A stretch of 64,000 bases of DNA. Origin: Pseudomonas asiatica (GTDB taxonomy: Bacteria > Pseudomonadota > Gammaproteobacteria > Pseudomonadales > Pseudomonadaceae). Below, piece by piece: positions 1-8,630 of the stretch; position 1 is the stretch's first letter; every line of letters begins with the position of its first letter. The notes beneath the pieces are model-generated. The model saw nothing but the letters and a program-made list of their open reading frames with translations. It did not search any database and was not told the DNA's origin. The position numbers and the translations under genes are program-made. The stretch spans positions 2,108,001-2,172,000 of the forward strand of contig NZ_BLJF01000001.1 of assembly GCF_009932335.1 (NCBI RefSeq). The letters run 5' to 3'.

Positions 1-2851
1 CGGTCTGTGGCCGCTGGCGGCCCACCACCAGCCCGGCCACGGCAATGTTGTCACCATGCCCGACATCTTGCAGCTCGCGCGAACTGCGACAGCCCAGGGC
101 CCGCAGGCGTGAGCGCAACAAGGTCAGGGGATGCGGCCCAAGCGTGGTACCCAGGGTCTGGTAATCGGCCATCAGGTCCTCTGCCACACTGGGGACGGGC
201 AGTTCGACGGTACGTTCCGGCAAGGCTTCGATATCGGCGAACAAAGGCAGCTGCGGCTGCACCGCCGCCACCTGCCAGCGCGCCTGGTGCCGGTCGCTGG
301 CCAAGGCGCGCAACGCGCCGGCATCGGCCAGGTGGGCGCGGGCACGCGAATCGAGCCCGGCACGCAGGCACAGGTCTTCGACATCGCGCCATGGCCGCTG
401 TGCCCTCGCCTGCTCCAGGCGCCTGGCATCGGCCTCGGCAAGGCCGCGTACCAGGCGCAAGCCCATGCGAATGGCCAGCACCTCTCCAGGCTCAGGCTCG
501 AGCGTGCAGTCCCAGTCACTGTGGCACACATCGACCGGCCTGACCTCGATACCCTGGCGTCGGGCCTCTTGCAGCAACTGGTCGGGGCTGTAGAAACCCA
601 TGGGCCAGCTGTTGACCAGCGCGCAGGTGAAAATCGCCGGTTCATGGCACTTGAGCCAGCTGCTGGCGTAGCACAACAAGGCAAAACTGGCCGCGTGCGA
701 TTCCGGAAAGCCATAACTGCCAAAGCCCTTGATCTGCTCGAAGATGCGCTCGGCAAACGCCAGGTCATAACCATTGCGCAACATGCCCTGCACCAGCCGC
801 TCGCGGTGCGGTTCCAGACCGCCGTGACGCTTCCAGGCGGCCATGCTGCGGCGCAACTGGTCGGCCTCGCCCGGGGTGTAGTCGGCCGCGACCATCGCCA
901 GCTCCATCACCTGCTCCTGGAACAGCGGCACACCCAGGGTGCGCTCGAACACTGCCTTCAGTTGCGGCGAGGGATAGGTCACCGGTTCCTGCTTCAGGCG
1001 CCGGCGCAGGTAAGGGTGGACCATGTCGCCCTGGATCGGCCCGGGGCGGACGATGGCCACCTCGATGACCAGGTCGTAGAACTTTTCCGGCCGAAGCCGC
1101 GGCAACATGGCCATTTGCGCGCGCGATTCGATCTGGAACACGCCCATGGTCTCGGCACGGCTGATCATCGCGTAGGTGGCCGGGTCTTCGGCGGGGATGG
1201 ACGCCAGGGTCAGGTGCCGGCCACGGTGGCGTTGCAGCAGGTCGAAGCAACGGCGCAAGGCGCTGAGCATGCCCAGCGCCAGCACGTCGACCTTGAGCAG
1301 GCCGACCATGTCCAGGTCGTCCTTGTCCCACTGGATCACCGTGCGCTCCGGCATCGCGGCATTCTCCACCGGCACCAGTTCGTCCAAGGGTTGCTGCGAG
1401 ATGACGAAGCCGCCCGGGTGCTGTGACAGGTGCCGAGGGAAGCCGATCAGTTCGCCGGCCAGCACCAGTACCCGGCGCAGCGAAGGGCTGCCCGCCTCGA
1501 AGCCGGCCTCGGCCAGGCGCTGGTCGTCGGGTATGCGATCGCTCCAGCGGCCACAGCATTTGGCCAGGGCGTCCACCTGGTCGGCGGGCAGCCCCAGCAC
1601 CCGCGCCACATCCCGCACCGCACCGGCGGCATGGTAGGTGTTGACCACCGCAGTGAGCGCCGCCCGGTGTCGGCCGTAGCGACGGAAAACATACTGGATC
1701 ACCTCCTCGCGCCGGTCGTGCTCGAAGTCCACGTCGATGTCCGGCGGTTCGTTGCGCTCGCGCGACAGGAAGCGCTCGAACAACAGGTGGTGTTGCATGG
1801 GGTCGAGCTCGGTGATGCCCAGCACGAAGCACACCACCGAGTTGGCAGCCGAGCCCCGCCCCTGGCACAGAATGCGCTGGCTGCGGGCGAAGGCGACGAT
1901 GTCGTGCACAGTCAGGAAGTAGCTTTCGTAGCCCAGCTCCTCGATCAGCGCCAGCTCCTTGGCCAGCACATCCCTCACTTTGCTGCTCGGCCCGTTTGGC
2001 CAGCGCGACGGCAAACCCTGCTGGCACAATTCGCGCAACCAGCTCGCCGGGCTATGCCCCTGGGGCACCAGTTCGCGTGGGTACTGGTATTTCAATTCGC
2101 TCAGCTCGAACTGGCAGCGCGCAGCGATGGCCAGGGTCTCGGCCAGCAAGTCGGCGGGATAGAGCTCGCCCAGTTGCGCCTGGCTGCGCAGGTGCCGCTC
2201 GCCATTGGCAAACAGGAAGCGCCCGGCCTCGGCCACCAGGCAATGCTGGCGAATGGCGGTCATGCAATCTTGCAGGGCGCGGCGACCGCGCACGTGCATG
2301 TGCACGTCGCCACAGGCCACGGCGCGGATGCCGACCCTGGCCGCCAGGCCGCGCAAGCGTTCAAGGCGCAAGGTATCGTCACTGCCGCGGTGCAGGTGCA
2401 CGGCCAGCCACAGGCGCTCACCGAACACGCCGTGCAGCCACTGCCCGGGGGTGGCATTGCCGCTGTCATCGGCTACCCACAATGCCAGCAGGCCCTGATG
2501 GTGCTGCTGCAGGTCATCGCGAAACAGTTGGTACTCGCCCTTCTGCGCCCGCCGCCGGGCCCGGGTGATCAGCGCGCACAGGTTCTGGTAGCCGGCCAGG
2601 TCCTGCACCAGCAGCACCAGCCTGGGGCCGTCCTGCAACTGCACTTCACTGCCCACGATCAGCCGCAGCTGGTGTTCCTTGGCCGCCTGCCAGGCACGGA
2701 CGATGCCGGCCAGGGTGCATTCGTCGGTGATCGCCAGCGCCTGGTAGCCCTGTTCACGCGCGCGCCGGAACAGCTCGTCGGCGCTCGACGCGCCGCGCTG
2801 GAAGCTGAAGTTGGACAGGCAGTGCAGCTCGGCATAACCCGGGGTGTTCAT
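1..2851 (-). CDS. dnaE2: Error-prone DNA polymerase DnaE2 (3' end cut by window edge)
   Basis: C-family DNA polymerase alpha paralogue used for translesion synthesis with ImuA and ImuB. About 950 codons are visible, starting [20 protein letters not shown] (PHP domain). The polymerase core carries [20 protein letters not shown], with the acidic metal-binding residues, followed by the fingers/thumb region and then the C-terminal part ending at the edge; the family is usually about 1020-1050 residues, so some 70-100 residues are missing. The start codon overlaps the imuB stop in ATGA, showing translational coupling. It is the last gene of the lexA2 cassette and so is expected to be SOS-induced. 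The strand and frame are certain from the continuous homologous reading; the only missing information is beyond the left edge. Confidence 0.96.
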   Translation of the reverse strand, partial: MNTPGYAELHCLSNFSFQRGASSADELFRRAREQGYQALAITDECTLAGIVRAWQAAKEHQLRLIVGSEVQLQDGPRLVLLVQDLAGYQNLCALITRARRRAQKGEYQLFRDDLQQHHQGLLALWVADDSGNATPGQWLHGVFGERLWLAVHLHRGSDDTLRLERLRGLAARVGIRAVACGDVHMHVRGRRALQDCMTAIRQHCLVAEAGRFLFANGERHLRSQAQLGELYPADLLAETLAIAARCQFELSELKYQYPRELVPQGHSPASWLRELCQQGLPSRWPNGPSSKVRDVLAKELALIEELGYESYFLTVHDIVAFARSQRILCQGRGSAANSVVCFVLGITELDPMQHHLLFERFLSRERNEPPDIDVDFEHDRREEVIQYVFRRYGRHRAALTAVVNTYHAAGAVRDVARVLGLPADQVDALAKCCGRWSDRIPDDQRLAEAGFEAGSPSLRRVLVLAGELIGFPRHLSQHPGGFVISQQPLDELVPVENAAMPERTVIQWDKDDLDMVGLLKVDVLALGMLSALRRCFDLLQRHRGRHLTLASIPAEDPATYAMISRAETMGVFQIESRAQMAMLPRLRPEKFYDLVIEVAIVRPGPIQGDMVHPYLRRRLKQEPVTYPSPQLKAVFERTLGVPLFQEQVMELAMVAADYTPGEADQLRRSMAAWKRHGGLEPHRERLVQGMLRNGYDLAFAERIFEQIKGFGSYGFPESHAASFALLCYASSWLKCHEPAIFTCALVNSWPMGFYSPDQLLQEARRQGIEVRPVDVCHSDWDCTLEPEPGEVLAIRMGLRLVRGLAEADARRLEQARAQRPWRDVEDLCLRAGLDSRARAHLADAGALRALASDRHQARWQVAAVQPQLPLFADIEALPERTVELPVPSVAEDLMADYQTLGTTLGPHPLTLLRSRLRALGCRSSRELQDVGHGDNIAVAGLVVGRQRPQT

Positions 2852-4266
2852 GCGAACCAGCCCTGCAGCCACAACGGGCCGGCCTTGCCCAGGTCGCGGT
2901 AGGCCCAGCCGCGCAGGCCGTCGCGGGTTTCGATGCGGTAATAGTCGCGGCGCACATCGCCGCCATCCCACCAGCCCGATTCGATGCGCTCGGCATGGCC
3001 TTGCAGGCGATAGCCGCCTTCGTCCAGCGCCATGGGGGCCGACAGCAGCCAGCCAGGGCGGCTGCCAGGAACGACCGGCATGCTGCCCTCGGCACCCTGC
3101 TCTACCGCTTGCCAGGCGCATTCGGGGCGATGATCGGCTGCCGCGCTCAGGCCCTTGACCGTCTCATCCCCCAGGCGGGCGCGTAGCCGTTCGCGCAATT
3201 GTTCCCAAGGTTGCGCCTGTTGCGCACGCGGGTCGAACAATGCCTGGTGTTGCGGCACGAAGGGTGGCAGGTCCTCGGCAACCAGCCGCAGGTTGCGCAC
3301 AGGTGCGGGAATGCGTAGCGGCTCCAGGCGCCCGCGCGCCAGTTCGAACAGCATCGCGGCATCGCGTTCGGCGGCCAGCAGGCCTACCTTCAGCAAGGTA
3401 TCCGGCCCTTCGGCATGCTCCAGGTGCAGGCAGAAACGCTGCACGCCACAGTCACGCCCGGCGAGGAACGCGGCAAGGTCGTTGAGCATGCGCCGCAGCG
3501 GAAACAGCAGGGCCTGGTGCGATTCGACGTCGAAGTTCAGCTCCAGCCGGGTCTCGAAACGGTCCGGGGGCTGGTAGAAGCCCAGCCCCAGGTTGCGCAG
3601 GCCGAGCAGCTGATCAAGGTGCAGCTGCACCTGGGCCGGAAAGCGCCTGGCCAGGCTGTCGCGGGGCAAGGCCAGCACCTGGCTCAACTGGCGCAGGCCC
3701 ATGCGGGCAAAGGCCTCGGCAGCCTGCGCAGGCAGGCCGATACGCTCGATGGGCATGCCCAGCAGCGCCGCACGGGTGGCATCGGCATCCATCACGGCCA
3801 GGCCATCGTGAGCATTGGCGAGCATGCGCGCCGCCACCGGGTTGCTGGCCAGGACGATGCGTTGGCGCAAGCCCAGCTCCGCCAGCTCCTGGCGCAGGCG
3901 GGCCTCGAACAGCGGCCAGGGGCCGAACAGCTGCAGGCTGGAGCCCACCTCCAGCAACAGCGCCCGTGGGTAGTGCAGGCTGACCTGGGCACTGAAGCGG
4001 TAGGCCCAGGCTGCCAGCAACTGCTGCACCTGGTCGATGCGCTTGGGGTCGGCTTCGACGCAGCTGAAGCCATCGGCCAGCGCACGCGCCGTCGTCAGGC
4101 TTTGCCCGGCCCGCAGGCCGAGCGCCGCCGCCGCCGGGTTGACCGCCTGCAGCACACGTCGCTGGGTCGGCCCGCCAAGCAGCACCAGGGGGGTATCGGG
4201 GTCGTCACGCTCACGCAGGACCGTGTCCAGCGCCAGCTGCGGAAGCAGGATGCAGGCCCAGAGCAT
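2848..4266 (-). CDS. imuB: ImuB, catalytically dead Y-family polymerase-like protein
   Basis: 472 residues. The N-terminal half (about 1-340) is Y-family polymerase-like (starts [20 protein letters not shown]), but the paired acidic metal ligands of active DinB/UmuC are not seen, as is typical of ImuB. In other bacteria ImuB bridges ImuA, DnaE2 and the beta clamp rather than synthesising DNA. The C-terminal third has the ImuB-specific region ([19 protein letters not shown]) and ends [10 protein letters not shown]. The gene overlaps dnaE2 by 4 bp (ATGA) and follows imuA after 6 bp, so the three are one operon. Annotation tools often label it DNA polymerase Y family. Confidence 0.95.
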   Translation of the reverse strand: MLWACILLPQLALDTVLRERDDPDTPLVLLGGPTQRRVLQAVNPAAAALGLRAGQSLTTARALADGFSCVEADPKRIDQVQQLLAAWAYRFSAQVSLHYPRALLLEVGSSLQLFGPWPLFEARLRQELAELGLRQRIVLASNPVAARMLANAHDGLAVMDADATRAALLGMPIERIGLPAQAAEAFARMGLRQLSQVLALPRDSLARRFPAQVQLHLDQLLGLRNLGLGFYQPPDRFETRLELNFDVESHQALLFPLRRMLNDLAAFLAGRDCGVQRFCLHLEHAEGPDTLLKVGLLAAERDAAMLFELARGRLEPLRIPAPVRNLRLVAEDLPPFVPQHQALFDPRAQQAQPWEQLRERLRARLGDETVKGLSAAADHRPECAWQAVEQGAEGSMPVVPGSRPGWLLSAPMALDEGGYRLQGHAERIESGWWDGGDVRRDYYRIETRDGLRGWAYRDLGKAGPLWLQGWFA

Positions 4267-4272
4267 GTTGCA

Positions 4273-4893
4273 TCAGCCCCGCCCCGGGCAGGCGATGGGC
4301 AGCGCCGGGGGCATGCCGCCACGGCTTTTCAGCACGCGCCATTGTGCCGGGCGGGTGTCGACGGCAATGCGCAGCGCTGCGGGCGAAGGGTTGTGCGCCG
4401 CCTGTTGCGGCCGGCAGGCGAAGGCCAGCGCCTGGCCGGTTTCGGCAGCCACCTGCAAGCGCCGCAGGGCGCGGTCATCGGCACGTTCCGGCCAGCACAG
4501 CACCGCCGCGCAACTGCCGGAGCGCAGGCACTGCTCGGCGGCCCACAGGGCATCGGCAGGTTCGGCGTCCACCTGTACCAGCCAGCGCAGGTCCACCCCC
4601 GCGGCCTGCCAGGCCGGGGCGTAAGGAATGAATGGCGGAGCCACCAGCACGATTCGGCTGGCTTCAGCGCTCAAGCGGGCCAGGGTCGGCCACAGCAGTT
4701 GCAATTCGCCGCAGCCGGGGCTGGCCAGCAACAGTTCGCTGAGCGCAGCCGCCGGCCAGCCACCTTCCGGCAGGCATTGGTCAAGGGCGACATGGCCCGT
4801 GGGCTGCAGGCCGAGCGGCCGCGCCTGGGCCTGCCGGCCGCGCCATACCCGGCGCTGGTCGAGCAACCTGTCGAGGTCGACCACCGCGCCCAT
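4273..4893 (-). CDS. imuA: ImuA, RecA/SulA-like translesion accessory protein
   Basis: 206 residues, the usual length of gammaproteobacterial ImuA (also called SulA2 or RecA-like). It reads MGAVVDLDRLLDQRRVWRGR and continues with GHVALDQCLPEGGWPAAALS, the region corresponding to the RecA-fold start, but with no intact Walker A motif. Homologues support DnaE2/ImuB mutagenic repair and interact with RecA. The ATG overlaps the lexA2 stop by one base (TGATG) and imuB follows after 6 bp. The order lexA2-imuA-imuB-dnaE2 leaves little doubt about identity. Confidence 0.93.
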   Translation of the reverse strand: MGAVVDLDRLLDQRRVWRGRQAQARPLGLQPTGHVALDQCLPEGGWPAAALSELLLASPGCGELQLLWPTLARLSAEASRIVLVAPPFIPYAPAWQAAGVDLRWLVQVDAEPADALWAAEQCLRSGSCAAVLCWPERADDRALRRLQVAAETGQALAFACRPQQAAHNPSPAALRIAVDTRPAQWRVLKSRGGMPPALPIACPGRG

Positions 4894-5501
4894 CAGTCAC
4901 GCCTCAGCAAGCCGCAGAACACGCCTTCGATGAAGAACTCCTGTTCAGGCCGCACATCGATGGGCGCATAGGCCGGGTTGCGTGGCAACAGCCGGTAATT
5001 GCCACCCTGGCGCTGCAGGCGCTTGATGGTCACCTCGCCGTCCAGGCGGGCGACCACGATCTGGCCATCGCGGGCGTCGGCCTGCTGGAGGATGCCGACC
5101 AGGTCGCCGTCGAAAATGCCGTCGTCGATCATCGAATCGCCACGCACCTTCAGAAGGTAGTCGGGGGTACGGCGGAACAGGCTGGGGTCGAGCAGCAGTT
5201 GCTCGTGAATGTCGAGGTCCGGGCCGATGGGGGCGCCTGCCGCCACCTGGCCCAGCACCGGCACTTCGAGGATTTCCGGGCGGCGCAGCCGTTCGGCCAG
5301 GCGTATGCCCCGCGCCTGGTTCGGCGTGACGTCGATGTAGCCGGCCTGGCACAGGGCGGTGATGTGCTTGCGCGCCACGCTGCGCGAGGCAAAACCGAAG
5401 CGCGTGGCGATATCGGCCAGGCTCGGCGGCTGGCCGTGGTCGGCGATGCGCTCACGGATGAACTCGAAGATGGCGCGGCGTTTTGGGGTAAGATTGTCCA
5501 T
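4893..5501 (-). CDS. lexA2: LexA2 SOS repressor
   Basis: Chosen start MDNLTPKRRAIFEFIRERI gives 202 residues, the normal LexA length; an ATG three codons upstream and a longer reading to 5609 lie across the operator and are unlikely. N-terminal winged helix (about 1-70) includes GFASRSVARKHITALCQAGY. Then come the Ala-Gly cleavage site in VAAGAPIGP and the S24 peptidase domain with the catalytic serine in VRGDSMIDDGIF and the lysine in VARLDGEVTIKRL. It should repress its own operon and self-cleave on RecA filaments. It heads the imuA-imuB-dnaE2 cassette, the typical place for the second LexA of P. putida. Confidence 0.94.
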   Translation of the reverse strand: MDNLTPKRRAIFEFIRERIADHGQPPSLADIATRFGFASRSVARKHITALCQAGYIDVTPNQARGIRLAERLRRPEILEVPVLGQVAAGAPIGPDLDIHEQLLLDPSLFRRTPDYLLKVRGDSMIDDGIFDGDLVGILQQADARDGQIVVARLDGEVTIKRLQRQGGNYRLLPRNPAYAPIDVRPEQEFFIEGVFCGLLRRD

Positions 5502-5504
5502 GGA

Positions 5505-5516
5505 GCACATTTGTAC
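5505..5516 (-). promoter_or_regulatory. LexA2 operator (GTAC-N4-GTGC)
   Basis: On the minus strand the sequence immediately upstream of the lexA2 ATG is GTACAAATGTGC, an exact match to the GTAC-N4-GTGC motif I recall as the P. putida LexA2 box, and unlike the CTGT-N8-ACAG box of E. coli LexA. Its position 4 bp before the start codon would block the promoter or ribosome access. It implies autoregulation of the whole mutagenesis operon. Confidence 0.85.
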
Positions 5517-5890
5517 TCTTTTCGGAGCACGCTGAACAGCCCCCTTCGTCGACGGCTTGGCGGCTGCGATAGTAATCAGAACTGAAAAGGCCAAAAAGCG
5601 GTAAGTCAAACCCCCAAATCGACCCTACAGCACATTCCCTAAACATTAGTTCCAGGCCGCCCACCACCATCGCGTGGTCTCAGTCGTTCCGCCTGGCCCT
5701 CTCTGTGTCTACTGTGTCATCGGGGGATGCTCCTAGGCCGTTGCGTGAAAGCTCCACATCCGTGGCGTACATACGCTTCCGCTGAACGACCGCCCTTGCC
5801 ACGTCGACCATAAAAGCCACACAGCTATGGCTTTGCTTACTGTTGATTTGGGGGCATGCTGTTAACGAAAGGTCGCGAGGGGAACAAGTC
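5517..5890. other. Intergenic region between lexA2 and accessory genes
   Basis: About 370 bp with no convincing gene. It must hold the promoter of the lexA2 operon (minus) and of the small gene at 5891 (plus). Short readings on the minus strand (for example 5680-5892) lack a ribosome-binding site and family resemblance. The base composition falls towards AT near 5800, marking the entry into the accessory patch. Confidence 0.6.
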
Positions 5891-6292
5891 ATGAACCAAG
5901 AGGCATTTCAAATAAGCGCGCTGTCAGCTGCTGAATTGGCTGATTACCTACGCAACACGAAAGGGACAACCTCTCCAGGGGAACGTTACGCCAGGGCTTT
6001 TGGTCTGAACCCAGCTGAGTTTGACGTTTACCTCGCTACGTATCGCAAAAGCCAGGCAGATGGTGCAACCACGACTGACTCCGAAGCAGCGCTACGCTTC
6101 ATAGCAGATGTCCTACGTGTGGTTCTGATGGTGACTGAGACCGGTGCGACTATCGAGCAAGCAATTGGCTGGTTCCGCCAAGATCAATTGTTAACTTTCG
6201 AGGGGCGAACTGCGGAGCAACTAGTCAGTCAGGGCCAAGTTGAGCAGGTGCTGCAATTTCTGGCCTCCTGGCAGGCCGGGAGTCAAGGATGA
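5891..6292 (+). CDS. Small protein resembling MbcA/ParS-type antitoxin C-terminus
   Basis: 133 residues from ATG 5891, preceded by GAGGGGAA. I recognise no full-length family. The C-terminal stretch, roughly residues 87-130 (TIEQAIGWFRQ, then FEGRTAEQLVSQGQVEQVL), has the W...G.TP-like...G...V...L pattern of the Xre/MbcA/ParS toxin-binding domain (DUF2384), which pairs with RES toxins; no RES toxin is next door. The stop overlaps the next ATG by 4 bp, so the two genes are co-translated. Base composition is lower in GC than the flanking core genes, suggesting transfer. Alternatives: a regulator, or a component of the neighbouring defence locus. Confidence 0.7.
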   Translation: MNQEAFQISALSAAELADYLRNTKGTTSPGERYARAFGLNPAEFDVYLATYRKSQADGATTTDSEAALRFIADVLRVVLMVTETGATIEQAIGWFRQDQLLTFEGRTAEQLVSQGQVEQVLQFLASWQAGSQG

Positions 6293-6606
6293 GTAACGAC
6301 GCCTACCTACAGACCGGCCAGCAACCGAACTATCACTTATGCTATCGAACCATCCTTTGCGCCATGGATGAGCGATACGACATACGCGGCTATGTACTGG
6401 CGGAAATGGTGAAAACATGTCTGAAGCACCGAGCCTGTCTATCTGCGGCCCAGCGCGAGTGCTTTATGCGATATGCGCAACCGGAGGCGATCATCTATCT
6501 CGAATATCTAACGGCCAATTTATTGTTTGGCCCACAGGGACGCTTTTCACCCAAGGAGTATCATTATTCACAAACAGCAGATATCAATCAGTTTCGAGGC
6601 CTCTGA
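6289..6606 (+). CDS. Hypothetical protein co-translated with the 5891 gene
   Basis: 105 residues, starting MSNDAYLQTGQQPNYHLCYR; unrecognised. It overlaps the preceding gene by ATGA, so it is a real partner gene. The sequence is mixed alpha/charged with no signal peptide or membrane segment. In antitoxin-like pairs the second gene is often the toxin, but the length and sequence do not match RES, HipA or RelE families that I know. Downstream, a second reading in the +1 frame (about 6558-6700) keeps a protein-like composition, so the true C-terminus may be longer if a frameshift exists. Confidence 0.65.
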   Translation: MSNDAYLQTGQQPNYHLCYRTILCAMDERYDIRGYVLAEMVKTCLKHRACLSAAQRECFMRYAQPEAIIYLEYLTANLLFGPQGRFSPKEYHYSQTADINQFRGL

Positions 6607-6908
6607 TGAAAATGAAAAAGAGCTAGTGTACAGGACATCGGACAGGATCAAACTCGTACTTATTCGAAAGCCGATTAATCGGAGTATCATCCGCGAGCTG
6701 TAAGAAAGGGGTAATGGTACAACCTTGATCAACCAGCGCCGTTTTGCACTAATCTGGAACCCGCTCACCATTATCCGCCAGACAAAGAAGGCGAGGTGGT
6801 TGGGCCTGGGCATTTTGTCTTTCACTCTAGGTTAGCGGATCGCAACGTCCGATCAGCCGCACATCAGTAATAATACGATGGTCCCTGGCGGCATCCCCAA
6901 TCTTGCGT
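6607..6908 (+). other. Gene-poor stretch with an ambiguous open reading
   Basis: About 300 bp between convergent genes. Read in the +1 frame relative to the 6289 gene, it gives EASDENEKELVYRTSDRIKL and on to a stop near 6700. After that stop, the same frame continues with a basic/hydrophobic segment (TKKARWLGLGILSFTLG) to about 6830. No normal start codon precedes it. It may be a frameshifted tail or remnant of a lost gene. No clear terminator was found for the helicase gene. Confidence 0.3.
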
Positions 6909-8627
6909 TCAAATCAACGGGCAGCGATTTCGCCCAGTCGGCGTCAAGATAGTCGCCTTCTTCATTGCACGAGTGACAGCGACACGCATGGCTAAACGGG
7001 CCTGACGCACGCGATCCGGGGTTGCTTCGGTCGGCAAGAAACGCCCCTTCATCACTCCCTCATAAAGAATGACCTCTGTGAATTCCTTTCCCTTCGATTT
7101 GTGCATGGTCATCAGATGGAGCCCCTTCCAGTCCCTGGTGACAGCTTGAAAGTGGTCCTGAATAAGAGCATCCCGCACCAGCTTCTCTGCTCCTGAATAG
7201 CCTTCAGCTGAGCGCCACATCTCGCTCAAACGGCTTCGAAGCAGCGACCCCTTCCCAAGCAAGCGCACATACCGACCATCTATACCGATCTGCTTGAAAA
7301 CCTGCTCGGTGCTTGAATCCAGAAATTGTCGTGCGGCAACCCAGTCAACTTGGGGGTCGCCAGTCAATTGCAACTCAAGACGCTGGACTGCAATAAGCTG
7401 TGCGGCAGCAAGAACCCGCTTGTGCGGCGCTCGACGAAGTGCTTGCCCACCGAACAACTGCTCCAGAGCGAGTACCAATTCCAAGTGAGCCTTGCTTGGG
7501 GCTTTCTCGCCTTTCCTGCCACGCAGATGAGCACATAGGTTTCTAAGAAGTCTTTCAGTAATGAGTTCAGCATTCGCGCCACCTTCCAGCAACGCGGCGA
7601 TCGCCGTAGCAGAGAGCGCTGCCGCCTCCTGGTCGAACGCCACCTCATGGGAAAGCCTGGGCAGATTGTCCGCATCACTCGAAAGGTACGCAGAAACCTC
7701 AGCCATGAAGCTTTTGCTGGGAACCAGAATGGCTAGTGACCAATCACGTCCGTATCTATTCAACCGTGCTATAGCAGTCAGAATGGCAAATTTGAAAGCC
7801 CGATGGAGCATCCCCTTGCGCGGCGCATAGGGTGTAACCGACACATGGGTGTAGGCTCTGCCCCTATTTACTCCTGCCAGCAGATCGTTGCCGAACTGGA
7901 CAATGTCGGTCCCTGTGCTCCGGTGATTTTCCATTCCAAAAGAAAAGGAGGCGGGGCGGTAGGCCTGTTCGAACTCTTGAATCCTGCTAGCACTGGCACC
8001 GCGGAATTCGTAGATTCGTTGTTCCGGATCAGCTAAAGCCAGCACCTGGCTATGCCGAGTCAACGCCCGAATGAAACGCCACTCATCCTCGTTCGTGTCC
8101 TGGAACTCGTCGAGTATGATCAGTGGATAGCTGTTGCCGTAGATGCGCTGCAGCGACTGGCTTCTCTCCAGCAACATGGCAGCATTGCTGGCGAACAGGT
8201 CGAAGTGCAACAGTCCCTCCTCCTCGAGCAGCCTGATTTTCTCCAAGGCTATCTGTTCTTCGCTCAATGTGGACAATCGCGCAGCAGCCTCTGGCGGAGG
8301 AAGAAGCGATAAGGGTCGCCCGTTGCGGAGCAAGTAGCCATGGCTGCGCAGCAAATTCCACGTGAAGCCATGATAGGTGTTGACCTCGAGCCGAGCCTGC
8401 TCAAGTTTCGGCAGCATTTTCCCGGCCTGTTCCGCAACCCTCGCGACCGTTGCCCTGGCGAAGCTCAGGAACAGCACCTGCTGATACTCTGTGAGGTCTA
8501 GTCGGCCTAGAAATGCTTCAGCTTTGAGCAATGCGACTGTGGTTTTCCCTGAGCCAGGGCCGCCCATCACCACCAGATGTCTGGGTGACTCGATAACATC
8601 CCGTCGAGACTGATCAAGCACCATCAT
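6909..8627 (-). CDS. UvrD/Rep-family helicase, GajB-like
   Basis: 572 residues, superfamily 1A helicase. Motif I is GGPGSGKTT (about 21-29); Walker B/motif II is LIILDEFQDTNEDEW; motif III region is ALADPEQRIYEFRGA; motif V is MTMHKSKGKEF; motif VI is RVAVTRAMKKA. The gene begins 3 bp after the stop of the OLD-family ATPase/nuclease gene, the GajA-GajB order of Gabija anti-phage systems, where the UvrD-like protein senses or unwinds DNA and activates the nuclease. It is slightly longer than the Bacillus GajB (about 490 residues). It could instead be an OLD/UvrD pair outside the named Gabija family. Confidence 0.88.
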   Translation of the reverse strand: MMVLDQSRRDVIESPRHLVVMGGPGSGKTTVALLKAEAFLGRLDLTEYQQVLFLSFARATVARVAEQAGKMLPKLEQARLEVNTYHGFTWNLLRSHGYLLRNGRPLSLLPPPEAAARLSTLSEEQIALEKIRLLEEEGLLHFDLFASNAAMLLERSQSLQRIYGNSYPLIILDEFQDTNEDEWRFIRALTRHSQVLALADPEQRIYEFRGASASRIQEFEQAYRPASFSFGMENHRSTGTDIVQFGNDLLAGVNRGRAYTHVSVTPYAPRKGMLHRAFKFAILTAIARLNRYGRDWSLAILVPSKSFMAEVSAYLSSDADNLPRLSHEVAFDQEAAALSATAIAALLEGGANAELITERLLRNLCAHLRGRKGEKAPSKAHLELVLALEQLFGGQALRRAPHKRVLAAAQLIAVQRLELQLTGDPQVDWVAARQFLDSSTEQVFKQIGIDGRYVRLLGKGSLLRSRLSEMWRSAEGYSGAEKLVRDALIQDHFQAVTRDWKGLHLMTMHKSKGKEFTEVILYEGVMKGRFLPTEATPDRVRQARLAMRVAVTRAMKKATILTPTGRNRCPLI

Positions 8628-8630
8628 CTG

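Noticed and set aside
131..2902. Long plus-strand readings opposite dnaE2 (131-1426, 1430-2902)
   Set aside because: The minus strand encodes an unbroken DnaE2 with polymerase motifs; the plus readings are composition shadows.
5680..5892. 70-codon minus reading upstream of lexA2
   Set aside because: No Shine-Dalgarno, no recognisable fold, and it covers the promoter of the 5891 gene.
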